A stretch of 13,891 bases of DNA from Synergistaceae bacterium (GCA_017448375.1 JAFSLR010000364.1:1-13891), one strand, 5' to 3'; counted from the stretch's first letter, positions 6,481 through 13,820 are shown. The notes: generated from the letters alone by a model not told the origin. A program made the numbers and translations.

Positions 6481-7959
6481 TCACTCTGCGTATTCGGGGC
6501 GGTAAAGATTCCCGTCAATCTCATAATCAGGCGGAACTGGAACGGCCTTAACGGAATGGCTTTCAGACAGCGGGAAATATCCGTAAATCGTCCCGATTAA
6601 AGATTTATCCTGACTCTGAATGATTACCCTTGTCGGCGTGAATATGAATCTCATGTTGCCGTATTCAAGCTCCGTCTGAAATTTTCCGGGATTCTTGTGC
6701 GAATTGAGAGTCTCTATACTCTCTTTTCCGTAACGCCCCAATGAAGCCAGATATGCGTAATCAAAATCTTCCGGCCTTACCTTTCCAGTTTGAAGGCGTG
6801 AAACCTGATCGTTCGCCGAAAGCCTCAAAGGGTCAAGAACAGGCGAGTTCATCAATACCACAAGCGAGGCCATGAAGATAACGCATACCATATTAACGCG
6901 CCCGATTGAGACAGGCCAGTTACGCGCGATTACAGTCCCGGCGTAAGCGATTCCCCATATCCCTGTCGTAAGCACTAGGAATACAGCCTGCACTCTGTCA
7001 GTAGTGAGTCCGTACTGCGATATTCTGAGGCTCAATGAGTAGAGGCACAATACAGTGTAAACAGGAAGGCATAACAGCGAAACTTGCGCAAGTATATCAA
7101 TGCTACGAGTCCTGAAGATAGATTTTGCACCGTCAAGCCATGCCGCGTTCGCAAGAATTATCGTTCCGGCCTGTAACAGAAGCATTAACGTTGAAGCCTG
7201 TCCAGTGTTCCATAAGGCATTGAGGCTCGATGTTCCGCCCCAGAAAAGGCACACTATGAACGCAAGCGACAATAACGAGAAGAACGGCAATAACCACGCA
7301 AGCACGGACAATAGCCACCTTCCGAGAGAGTCTATTCCCGGGTGCTTTATGGCTACGCTGATTGAGACAGCGATAATTATTGATGTCAATGGTACGGCGC
7401 AAACAGGCGTTATGATTATCAGGGGGACAATGTGAAGCCCTACAATGTCAAACAAAAGCCCCGCTGTAATTAACAGTCCCCAGAAAACCGCAATAACTAT
7501 TGAAGCCTGAAACAGAAGGAACAAATTTCTGCAAAGCTGAAAGAATATCTCACTATACGGGATTTTCCAGCTCCATGAAGCTATACGGCACTGAAAATAA
7601 GGTACGATGAGAAATATAGCCATTGATATTCGCACAAGGTCTGACTTCTGCGAGGGAACAACATCAAAGCTCCCGTAAGACCATAAACGGTAAAGCCATA
7701 ACGCAAGCAATACCGCCGTTAATCCCGCAAGAAGATTCCACAAACGCCGCCCCCAATGCTCCTGCGATAACCAGAATACAAAAGGCACAAGGAATATTAC
7801 AGAGAGAGGCATAAACACAATGAAACGGGGAAAATTTATCCTCATCTGTGCGAGTGCCGGAAGTCCCGATGTTGCGAGGGCGTATATTCCAAGAAGTACA
7901 CCCTGTATCAGTGCCGTTATTGCAACGCAGATATATCTGTTCCTGTCTGTTCTGTTCAT
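6481..7959 (-). CDS. DUF4153-family multi-spanning membrane protein
   Basis: This 492-residue protein is a polytopic inner-membrane protein with roughly ten or eleven hydrophobic helices in the first 370 residues. The segment LSLRISQYGLTTDRVQAVFL is the most telling DUF4153 signature (loop Tyr-Gly-Leu-Thr-x-x-Arg at a helix start). It is followed, after the last helix, by a soluble tail with VSRLQTGKVRPEDFDYAYLA and GRYGKE, also typical of DUF4153. No function is established for the family. The start at 7957-7959 has no clear Shine-Dalgarno site; it lies 6 bp after the stop of the DUF2993-like gene, so reinitiation or coupling is likely. Its stop abuts the convergent TPR gene with no base between, leaving no room for a terminator. 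Confidence 0.82.
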   Translation of the reverse strand: MNRTDRNRYICVAITALIQGVLLGIYALATSGLPALAQMRINFPRFIVFMPLSVIFLVPFVFWLSQEHWGRRLWNLLAGLTAVLLALWLYRLWSYGSFDVVPSQKSDLVRISMAIFLIVPYFQCRIASWSWKIPYSEIFFQLCRNLFLLFQASIVIAVFWGLLITAGLLFDIVGLHIVPLIIITPVCAVPLTSIIIAVSISVAIKHPGIDSLGRWLLSVLAWLLPFFSLLSLAFIVCLFWGGTSSLNALWNTGQASTLMLLLQAGTIILANAAWLDGAKSIFRTRSIDILAQVSLLCLPVYTVLCLYSLSLRISQYGLTTDRVQAVFLVLTTGIWGIAYAGTVIARNWPVSIGRVNMVCVIFMASLVVLMNSPVLDPLRLSANDQVSRLQTGKVRPEDFDYAYLASLGRYGKESIETLNSHKNPGKFQTELEYGNMRFIFTPTRVIIQSQDKSLIGTIYGYFPLSESHSVKAVPVPPDYEIDGNLYRPEYAE

Positions 7960-7965
7960 TTTTCG

Positions 7966-8691
7966 TTATTTCGGGTATGTGTATCTCAATCCGGCTTTTA
8001 TGGGTTTGGGGAGAGTCCGTGTTGAAAGTGTCGCGACTCCCTGCTTCAGTTCTACTTTGTGGAGCGTCATAGGCAGAGGGAATCTGTTGAGGTCGAGAAT
8101 CGGCTGAATGTCCGCAAGTGCTTTCCTTGTTACGTAGTCGGGAAGATCCATTCTGTTTATTTTCACCTGAGGATCTTTGAGCCATATCTCTTTGCCCTTA
8201 ACGATCTTGAATTTGCTCGTGGCCTCTATCAGTATATCGAGAAATCCGAACCTGTAATAGCCTCTTCCCGAAAGCCCCGACGGCTTGATTTCCATCGACA
8301 TATCGTGCCATTCGCTGCCGTCATCACCGAAAGTCCTGTCCTTTATGGCTTTGTTGACATCGTTCTCACGGATACTTGCTATTGACTGAATGCTTATTGC
8401 TGACTTGCATTCTACATTTCCTTTTGCCCATTCTGAAGGCTCGTTGAATTGTACGTCCCTCATTCTTACGGTAATTTCGTTGACCCTGAAGTTCTCAATC
8501 ATTAATCCCGTCAGCTTCATGTAAATATCGCTGAAATGCCCCGTAGAATCAGGAAGAGCATCAACAAAAATTTCTCCCTTTTCGACACCGAATTTCCCGA
8601 CGTAGTACGACAGAAGATCATCAACCGGATCTGCACATGAAACCCCCGCAAGCATTAAAACGAGAAGGCCAGCACAAATAACTTTACGCAA
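7966..8691 (-). CDS. Exported DUF2993 / LmeA-like lipid-binding-fold protein
   Basis: The product is 241 residues from the TTG at 8689-8691, starting as MRKVICAGLLVLMLAGVSCA, a signal peptide with a probable signal peptidase I site (SCA before Asp). A lipoprotein site is less likely because position -3 is Gly. The mature part has the DUF2993 pattern: short paired amphipathic strands (LTGLMIENFRVNEITVRMRD), a central IENDVN-like segment (SIRENDVNKAIKDR), then strands ending DLPDYVTRKALADIQPILDL and a closing FPLPMTLHKVELKQGVATLS. LmeA-type members bind phospholipid or polyphosphate derivatives at the envelope; assignment here rests on pattern only. A longer reading from the TTG at 8727 starts inside the -10 element and is rejected. 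It shares an operon with the DUF4153 gene 6 bp downstream and diverges from dnaG. Confidence 0.68.
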   Translation of the reverse strand: MRKVICAGLLVLMLAGVSCADPVDDLLSYYVGKFGVEKGEIFVDALPDSTGHFSDIYMKLTGLMIENFRVNEITVRMRDVQFNEPSEWAKGNVECKSAISIQSIASIRENDVNKAIKDRTFGDDGSEWHDMSMEIKPSGLSGRGYYRFGFLDILIEATSKFKIVKGKEIWLKDPQVKINRMDLPDYVTRKALADIQPILDLNRFPLPMTLHKVELKQGVATLSTRTLPKPIKAGLRYTYPK

Positions 8692-8726
8692 AGTGTAACA
8701 CCGTCCTAATTGGATTTTTCCGTACA

Positions 8727-8734
8727 ATTATAAT
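8727..8734. promoter_or_regulatory. Palindromic -10 (ATTATAAT) shared by dnaG and the divergent DUF2993-like gene
   Basis: The octamer ATTATAAT is its own reverse complement, so it gives a perfect TATAAT on both strands: 8729-8734 toward dnaG and 8727-8732 toward the DUF2993-like gene. Neither direction has a strong -35; TTGGAT at 8710-8715 is only 13 bp from the dnaG hexamer. The plus -10 ends six bases before the dnaG ATG, so transcription should begin at or within a base or two of the A of ATG. The minus transcript would have a leader of roughly 30 bases before its TTG. Confidence 0.6.
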
Positions 8735-8740
8735 ATATCC

Positions 8741-10447
8741 ATGAACAATAGCAGATTAATTGAAGACATAAAATCAGCCCTCGACATTTCCGACATTATC
8801 GGGCAGTACACATCATTGCGGAGAACTCGCCGGGGATATTCGGGGTTATGCCCGTTCCATGATGAGAAGACTCCGTCATTCCATGTCTACACGGACTCGC
8901 AGAGTTATTACTGTTTCTCTTGCCATGAAGCCGGAGATATTTTCACGTTTGTGATGAAGAAGAACGGCCTCACCTTTCAGGAGGCAATCGAGCTTTTAGC
9001 GTCAAGAGCCGGAATCAATCCTGAGAGTTACGGACATCATCAGCAGAAACGCGCTAGGACTCTTTATGACGTTATGAACATGGCCGATGAATTTTATCGG
9101 GGGAATTTCGTGAGGCTTCCGGGCGGAAAAGCATACATTGAACGCAGAGGAATCACGATTTCAGAGGCTGAGTCGTTCGGCTTGGGTTATGCGACTGACT
9201 CATGGGACGGACTCATTCAGGCAATGTCAGCAAAAGGAATCGGGACTCGCGAACTTGTTGACGCAGGATTAATCATCGAAGGCCAGAAAGGATTTTATGA
9301 CAGGTTTCGGGGGCGTGTGATTTTCCCTGTGCGAGATATTTCGGGGAGAATTATAGCTTTCGGGGGACGTGCTGTTGTTCAGGACACGGGAGCGAAATAC
9401 ATCAATTCACCCGAAACAGAAATTTACCACAAACGCAATAATCTCTATCTCCTCAACGCCGCTTCCAGTCAAATCCGCCAAAAAGGTTACAGCATTCTGT
9501 GTGAAGGATATATGGACGCATTGAGGCTCCACAAGTGCGGATTCCGTGAGAGTGCAGCGTCTTTGGGTACGTCATTGACGGCTGAACAGGCGGTTTTGCT
9601 GAAGAGATTTGCTGACAGGTGCTACATATGCTATGACGGGGACTCAGCCGGGAGGAAAGCTGCTTTGCGCGGAATGTATATTCTTGCGGAGAACGGACTC
9701 GATGTTCGTATCGTGAGGCTGCCTGACGGTCAAGACCCGGACGACTTTCTCCGTGCGAATCCCCCTGAGAGTTTCAGAAGGGCATTGAAGGACGCACTGC
9801 CGTTAATCCCGTATCATGTTGAGACCCTGAAGCCTGAGCTTAACGACCCTTTACGGAGGAAGAAAGCACTCAATGATTTGTGGGAAGGCGTGAAGAGAGT
9901 TAAGCCTGATGATTCAGCGCAGTATGTTGCGAGCCTGAGTCAGGCATTCCGAATCCCTACTGAAGAAATGAGGAAACGAATCTTTAACGGTGCAATGCCG
10001 AATGATACCCCCAAATTTAAGCCCGAACCTGAACTGCTGAATATTGACGGTGAATTGGAGTGTGCATTATGCGCTTCGCTTATGCGTTACAGGGAGTGCC
10101 GATTGAGGGTCAAGCCGGGGGAAATTTACGGCTTACTCACGAACCCTGACGCACAAATTACGGCTGAAGCTATGATTTCCGGGAACCCGGAAGACGCTCT
10201 CAACATTTGGAGGACGACAGGCGATTCGAATCTTGAGGGAATAATTGCGAGGGGTGAAATATGCCTTGATGAAATGAGAGTGCCGGAGAATGAGAAATGG
10301 CAGCATGTTTATTCGGGGTTAGAGAAGCTGAGAATCGAACGCCGTATCCGTGAGATTGAGGAAAAATTTTCATCGAACACGGCGACTAATGATGACTTGA
10401 GAGAAATTAGCGAACTTCGGCGAAAATTACAGGAATTAAAGATTTAG
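8741..10447 (+). CDS. dnaG: DNA primase
   Basis: DnaG makes the RNA primers for chromosome replication and works with the DnaB helicase. The N-terminal zinc domain is complete, with Cys37, His40, Cys58 and Cys61 (LCPFHDEKTPSF and YYCFSC). The catalytic core runs through RFRGRVIFPVRDISGRIIAF and GGRA, then the TOPRIM motifs CEGYMDALRL (Glu255) and YDGDSAGRKA (Asp299, Asp301). The C-terminal helical region ending in a Glu/Arg-rich helix fits a DnaB-interacting domain. The 568-residue length is normal. The start at 8741 gives the expected short N-terminus before the zinc domain, yet no Shine-Dalgarno sequence lies upstream and TATAAT ends at 8734. The gene stands alone: rpsU and rpoD, its usual partners, are absent. 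Its last 41 bp overlap the 3' end of apbE on the other strand. Confidence 0.97.
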   Translation: MNNSRLIEDIKSALDISDIIGQYTSLRRTRRGYSGLCPFHDEKTPSFHVYTDSQSYYCFSCHEAGDIFTFVMKKNGLTFQEAIELLASRAGINPESYGHHQQKRARTLYDVMNMADEFYRGNFVRLPGGKAYIERRGITISEAESFGLGYATDSWDGLIQAMSAKGIGTRELVDAGLIIEGQKGFYDRFRGRVIFPVRDISGRIIAFGGRAVVQDTGAKYINSPETEIYHKRNNLYLLNAASSQIRQKGYSILCEGYMDALRLHKCGFRESAASLGTSLTAEQAVLLKRFADRCYICYDGDSAGRKAALRGMYILAENGLDVRIVRLPDGQDPDDFLRANPPESFRRALKDALPLIPYHVETLKPELNDPLRRKKALNDLWEGVKRVKPDDSAQYVASLSQAFRIPTEEMRKRIFNGAMPNDTPKFKPEPELLNIDGELECALCASLMRYRECRLRVKPGEIYGLLTNPDAQITAEAMISGNPEDALNIWRTTGDSNLEGIIARGEICLDEMRVPENEKWQHVYSGLEKLRIERRIREIEEKFSSNTATNDDLREISELRRKLQELKI

Positions 10448-11426
10448 TGATGACTTCACGAAGATTTGACGTTGCAATAATTCCTTCCTGAGTTATGAAG
10501 ACAACGCCGGGGGGATTGTCCATTTCCCGTAAAATTCCGAGTGCCTTATCGACTCCCGTAATCATGAAGGCCGTTGCGAGTCCGTCAGCAAGTGAACCGT
10601 CAGGGGTAATCACTGTTACCGACAGCAAATCACTGTTCACGCTCTCACCTGTAACGGGGTTGAAGAAGTGAGAGTACTTTTTGCCGTCAATGGTCTTGTA
10701 GCGTTCGTAGTTTCCCGATGTTATGACAGCGCAGTCCTTAACGTCAACAACAATAGCCGGAGTCCCAAAAGGCTTCAGGGGATTCCTGATACCGATTCGC
10801 CATGCTGAACCGTCAGGCTTTTCTCCGAGCGCGTGAACATTTCCGCCCAAATCTATAATTGCTGACTTTACGCCATTGATTTTGAGGTGATTTGCGATTT
10901 CGGTTGACGCATAGCCCTTAGCGATTCCGCCCAAATCGAGAACGCAGCCATTTTCACGGAGAAATATTTTGTCCCCTGAGACTGAGAGGTTACGAATGTC
11001 CGAGAGTTTAACGGCATGATCTAAACTTTCTGGGGAAGGTTTTTTGCCGTCAGCGCGGTTAATCTTCCAGAGTTTTGTTACGGCACCGATTAGGGGGTTA
11101 AAGATTCCGCCTGTGATTTCGTGGAGAGTCATTCCGTCCTTAACGGCTTTAAGCGTGTGAGAGTTTACGGTTACGGGGTGAAGTCCTGCATTGCTGTTGA
11201 TGAGTGAAATATCTGACGAAGGGTTGTACATTGAGAGTCTTCGGTCAAGCTCATTGAGGAGTGAGAATGCTCCGTCAAGCGGTGAGTCATCATGGCCGTA
11301 AATCGTCATTCGTATAATTGTGTTCATGGCCTCCGAATTTCGTGTGAACTCTTCCGGCTCTCTGAGGTAGAGAGACATAAAGCCCGCGAGAATCAAAATC
11401 AGTGCGACAAAAATTTTTCGTTTCAT
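10407..11426 (-). CDS. apbE: FAD:protein FMN transferase (ApbE)
   Basis: ApbE attaches FMN covalently to a Thr/Ser of exported redox proteins, such as subunits of Rnf/Nqr-type complexes, using FAD and Mg2+. From the ATG at 11424-11426 the protein has 339 residues with an N-terminal hydrophobic signal anchor (about 5-20, no lipobox cysteine). Family motifs follow: LDLGGIAKGYA (163-173), AIIDLGGNVHALG (189-201), HFFNPVTGESV (253-263) and the metal site region SLADGLATAFM (278-288, Asp281). The chosen start has AAAGGAG at ideal spacing; a 13-codon longer reading to 11465 would begin upstream of that site and overlap the -10 element. No flavinylation target or Rnf/Nqr gene lies in the window. The 3' end overlaps dnaG by 41 bp tail-to-tail, and the gene diverges from the ROK kinase. 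Confidence 0.95.
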   Translation of the reverse strand: MKRKIFVALILILAGFMSLYLREPEEFTRNSEAMNTIIRMTIYGHDDSPLDGAFSLLNELDRRLSMYNPSSDISLINSNAGLHPVTVNSHTLKAVKDGMTLHEITGGIFNPLIGAVTKLWKINRADGKKPSPESLDHAVKLSDIRNLSVSGDKIFLRENGCVLDLGGIAKGYASTEIANHLKINGVKSAIIDLGGNVHALGEKPDGSAWRIGIRNPLKPFGTPAIVVDVKDCAVITSGNYERYKTIDGKKYSHFFNPVTGESVNSDLLSVTVITPDGSLADGLATAFMITGVDKALGILREMDNPPGVVFITQEGIIATSNLREVITKSLIPVIFAEVR

Positions 11427-11441
11427 GTGAAAATCTCCTTT
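11424..11441 (-). promoter_or_regulatory. Ribosome-binding region of apbE, identical to that of the glycerate kinase gene
   Basis: The 18 bases AAAGGAGATTTTCACATG, covering the Shine-Dalgarno site, spacer and start codon, recur exactly at 13705-13722 in front of the glycerate kinase gene. This fixes the apbE start at 11426 and not 39 bp further upstream. Confidence 0.8.
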
Positions 11442-11454
11442 CCTGAATGATATT

Positions 11455-11460
11455 ATTATA
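11455..11460 (-). promoter_or_regulatory. -10 element of apbE in the apbE/ROK divergent gap
   Basis: A perfect TATAAT lies on the minus strand 28 bp upstream of the apbE ATG. No good -35 is visible at 16-18 bp. The overlapping run TATTATTATA (11451-11460) also offers TATTAT hexamers on the plus strand for the ROK kinase gene, again without a clear -35. Confidence 0.45.
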
Positions 11461-11481
11461 CGCAAAAGGGAGGAATTAACC

Positions 11482-12399
11482 GTGAAATATTACGCAGGAA
11501 TAGACATCGGCGGAACGAACATTAAAACAGGAATTGTTGACGAACTCGGAAATATCATCAGCGAAGATTCCGTACCTACAGGCGCAGACCGTCCGCAGGA
11601 AGTTGTGTTGCAGGACATAATATCATCAGTCCAGGAGTCAATCGCAAAAGCTCAGGTAACGCCTTCAGCCGTCGGAATGGGATCGCCCGGGTTAATCGAC
11701 AGCGTAAACGGAATCGTGAAGTACAACAACAATTTGGGCTGGCATGATTTCGCGATAGGCCCTGAGATGAGCAGGGCACTTGGGATTTATTCAACGCTTG
11801 AGAATGACGCGGACGCAGCTGCACTCGGCGAGGTTGTAGCGGGGTGCGCAAAGGGTGCGAACAGCGCAATGATTATCACACTCGGAACGGGAGTCGGATC
11901 GGGGTATGTTGTTGACGAAAAAATAGTACGGGGCTGCGAGTTCGGACACATGGTGATACATTACGGCGGACGGCCATGTACATGCGGTCGCAAAGGGTGC
12001 TTTGAGGCTTACTGTTCGGCAACAGGACTCATCAACATGACTCGCGAGGCAATAGCGGAGAATCCCGGCGGAATAATGGCGAAAATTGCTGACGTTGAAG
12101 GGACTGTGAGCGGTCATACGGTATTTGACGCGGCTCAGGAAGGGGACGAAAACGCGGTGAACGTAATCGACACATACACGAGCTATCTAGCTTGCGGACT
12201 CGCGAATCTCATCAACGGCCTTCAGCCTGAAGTGATAGGTATCGGAGGCGGTATCGGTAAACAGGGTGAAAGACTTTTAGCCCCGTTGCGCCTGAAAGTT
12301 CAGCATGAAATTTATCCGGGGATTCCCCTGCCCCGTATCGTGAGCTGTACACTGGGTTACAAGGCAGGGTTAATCGGTGCAGCAATGGCCGCGAAGTGA
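11482..12399 (+). CDS. ROK-family sugar kinase (probable glucokinase)
   Basis: ROK kinases phosphorylate glucose or related hexoses with ATP in the cytoplasm. The 305 residues show the phosphate-binding loop GIDIGGTNIKTG (6-17), the sugar-binding and catalytic segment ENDADAAALGE (107-117, Asp109 as the likely base), the second phosphate loop TLGTGVGSG (133-141), and the ROK zinc site with His156 and Cys166, Cys168, Cys173 (CTCGRKGCFEAY). There is no N-terminal helix-turn-helix, so this is a kinase and not a ROK repressor. The substrate could be glucose, N-acetylmannosamine or another sugar; glucose is only the commonest case. The GTG start at 11482 has GGGAGGA seven bases upstream. It converges on the glycerate kinase gene across a repeat hairpin. 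Confidence 0.92.
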   Translation: MKYYAGIDIGGTNIKTGIVDELGNIISEDSVPTGADRPQEVVLQDIISSVQESIAKAQVTPSAVGMGSPGLIDSVNGIVKYNNNLGWHDFAIGPEMSRALGIYSTLENDADAAALGEVVAGCAKGANSAMIITLGTGVGSGYVVDEKIVRGCEFGHMVIHYGGRPCTCGRKGCFEAYCSATGLINMTREAIAENPGGIMAKIADVEGTVSGHTVFDAAQEGDENAVNVIDTYTSYLACGLANLINGLQPEVIGIGGGIGKQGERLLAPLRLKVQHEIYPGIPLPRIVSCTLGYKAGLIGAAMAAK

Positions 12400-12403
12400 T
12401 TGT

Positions 12404-12463
12404 AGTGGTCAGTGGCTAGTGGTTAGCTTTATGCTGTCCACTTCACACTAAACACTCCCCACT
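12404..12463. repeat. Heptad-repeat imperfect inverted repeat (possible bidirectional terminator)
   Basis: Three tandem heptamers, AGTGGTC, AGTGGCT and AGTGGTT (12404-12424), are followed by AGC, a short loop near 12428-12436, and a second arm (about 12437-12463) whose reverse complement again reads AGTGG..AGTG...AGTG..AGTGG. About 17 of 24 arm positions pair. It sits between the convergent ROK kinase and glycerate kinase genes. There is no strong T run on either strand, so terminator function is uncertain. The right arm extends into the glycerate kinase coding end and contains its stop codon (12448-12450). Confidence 0.65.
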
Positions 12464-13707
12464 AAGACAACGCTTACATCATTGACATTCGTACCAGTCG
12501 GGCCAGTCATCAACAAAGCGTCAGCCTCTTTGAGGGCGTTATAGGCATCATTATTTCTGAGTACTTCGGGAATGCTGATGCCTTTTTCGCGAAGAATACC
12601 CGCTGTCTTTCCGTCAACAATTCCGCCAGCCGCGTCAGTAGGGCCGTCCGTTCCGTCAGAACCCAGCGATGCAACAACGACTCCTTCAAGCCCCGATATA
12701 CCTTCAGCCGCCGACAACGCTAATTCCTGATTGCGTCCTCCCATGCCTTTTCCCGTGAGATGTACTACAGTTTCACCGCCAGCAATCAAAGCGCACGGAG
12801 ATTTTGCGGGGTTTCCTGACGTTAAGACTTCGCGCGCAATTCCGGCCATGAATGACCCGGCCTCGCGAGCCTCACACGTTAATGTTGTCGTGAGTGTTAC
12901 GGGTGTATAGCCTTTTTCTTTTGCGAGGGTGCTTACGGCCTTGCAGAGTTCCGTTACGCTTCCTGTGATTGTGGCTGTAACGTTGTCGAGTTTCTTTGGG
13001 GTTTCGCGTGAAAGTATTTCGAGAAGTTCGGGCTTGACATTGAGGTTATATTTCTTGACGATTGAGAGGGCTTCCGCGCTTGTTGACATGTCTGGGGCGG
13101 CCGGGCCTGAAGCAATGCTGTCTAACCTGTCGCCCAAAACATCACTAAGCACAACCATGAAGACATGAGCAGGGGCGCAGAGTTCCGCGAATCTTCCGCC
13201 TTTAACGGAGGATAAATGCTTTCGGATTGTGTTTATCTCTACGATGTCAGCACCGCATGAAAGTAACTGGCTTGTGATGTTCTGCATGTCCTCAAGGGTA
13301 ACGCCTTCAGCGGGAAACTCAAAGAGTGCCGAGCCTCCGCCGCTTACGAGGAACAAAACGGTATCTTCGGGCTTGAGATTTTTGACGTGAGAGAGGAGAG
13401 CCTTTGTTCCGTTGATGGTGTTCATGTCGGGGACGGGGTGTCCTGCCTCAAAGATTTCGAGTCCGGCGATTTCTCCCATTGAATGATCGTATTTCGTTAC
13501 GACTGCGCCTGTTATGCCTGAACCGAGAATATCGCTTGCGGCTTTTGCCATTCTCCAGGCTGCTTTACCGATTGAGGCTACAATGAGTCGGCCTTTACCT
13601 TTTCGGGAAGTGAACGCGGGGTTATTGAGGGCTTCTTTGACGGCGTTTTCGGGTAATACGGCTTTGATTGCTCCGTCAAGAATTGAGCGCATATCTTCTT
13701 TGAGCAT
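12448..13707 (-). CDS. gckA: Glycerate kinase, type II (GckA/TtuD, MOFRL family; probably 2-phosphoglycerate-forming)
   Basis: The enzyme phosphorylates D-glycerate with ATP, in this family usually to 2-phosphoglycerate, feeding lower glycolysis or gluconeogenesis from serine, glyoxylate or sugar-acid breakdown. The 419 residues fit the family. N-terminal motifs are IGKAAWRMA (catalytic-lysine region, Lys48), EAGHPVPD (87-94), VSGGGSALFEFP (121-132), INTIRKHLSSVKGGR (158-172), LSDVLGD (187-193) and ASGPAAPD (199-206). The C-terminal MOFRL domain has AGGETVVHLTGKGMGGRNQE and LGSDGTDGPTDAAGG, ending TGPTGTNVNDVSVVLV. The last residues, GSV, are encoded within the inverted repeat. The ATG at 13705-13707 has AAAGGAG upstream, and TACAAT (13733-13738) may be its -10. 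A terminator separates it from the gene before it, so it is probably transcribed alone. Confidence 0.95.
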   Translation of the reverse strand: MLKEDMRSILDGAIKAVLPENAVKEALNNPAFTSRKGKGRLIVASIGKAAWRMAKAASDILGSGITGAVVTKYDHSMGEIAGLEIFEAGHPVPDMNTINGTKALLSHVKNLKPEDTVLFLVSGGGSALFEFPAEGVTLEDMQNITSQLLSCGADIVEINTIRKHLSSVKGGRFAELCAPAHVFMVVLSDVLGDRLDSIASGPAAPDMSTSAEALSIVKKYNLNVKPELLEILSRETPKKLDNVTATITGSVTELCKAVSTLAKEKGYTPVTLTTTLTCEAREAGSFMAGIAREVLTSGNPAKSPCALIAGGETVVHLTGKGMGGRNQELALSAAEGISGLEGVVVASLGSDGTDGPTDAAGGIVDGKTAGILREKGISIPEVLRNNDAYNALKEADALLMTGPTGTNVNDVSVVLVGSV

Positions 13708-13722
13708 GTGAAAATCTCCTTT
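13705..13722 (-). promoter_or_regulatory. Ribosome-binding region of gckA, identical to that of apbE
   Basis: The bases AAAGGAGATTTTCACATG match the apbE initiation region (11424-11441) at all 18 positions, including the eight-base spacer between the Shine-Dalgarno site and the start codon. Confidence 0.8.
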
Positions 13723-13780
13723 GCATATTGATATTGTAAATGGGGAAAACTTTTCTGCGTTTATTCTATCATCAATACAA

Positions 13781-13812
13781 CAAAAATCCCCCTGCCCGTT
13801 AAAGACAGAGGG
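13781..13812 (-). terminator. Rho-independent terminator of the gene entering from the right edge
   Basis: On the minus strand the arm CCCTCTGTC (13804-13812) pairs over nine positions (two G-T wobbles) with GGCAGGGGG (13788-13796) around a seven-base loop, followed at once by A and five Ts (13782-13787). This is a standard intrinsic terminator and separates the upstream minus-strand gene from gckA. It is the only clear terminator in the window. Confidence 0.85.
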
Positions 13813-13820
13813 AATAAATC

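Noticed and set aside
7664..8185. 173-codon minus-strand ORF spanning the DUF4153/DUF2993 junction
   Set aside because: Composition is polar and patternless, and it overlaps two recognisable genes in other frames.
8692..8727. TTG at 8727 as start of the DUF2993-like gene
   Set aside because: It lies directly against the TATAAT element, upstream of the expected transcription start, and the extra residues precede a good signal peptide.
11427..11465. Thirteen-codon longer apbE start at 11465
   Set aside because: It would begin upstream of the strong AAAGGAG site and overlap the -10 element; the ATG at 11426 has ideal spacing.
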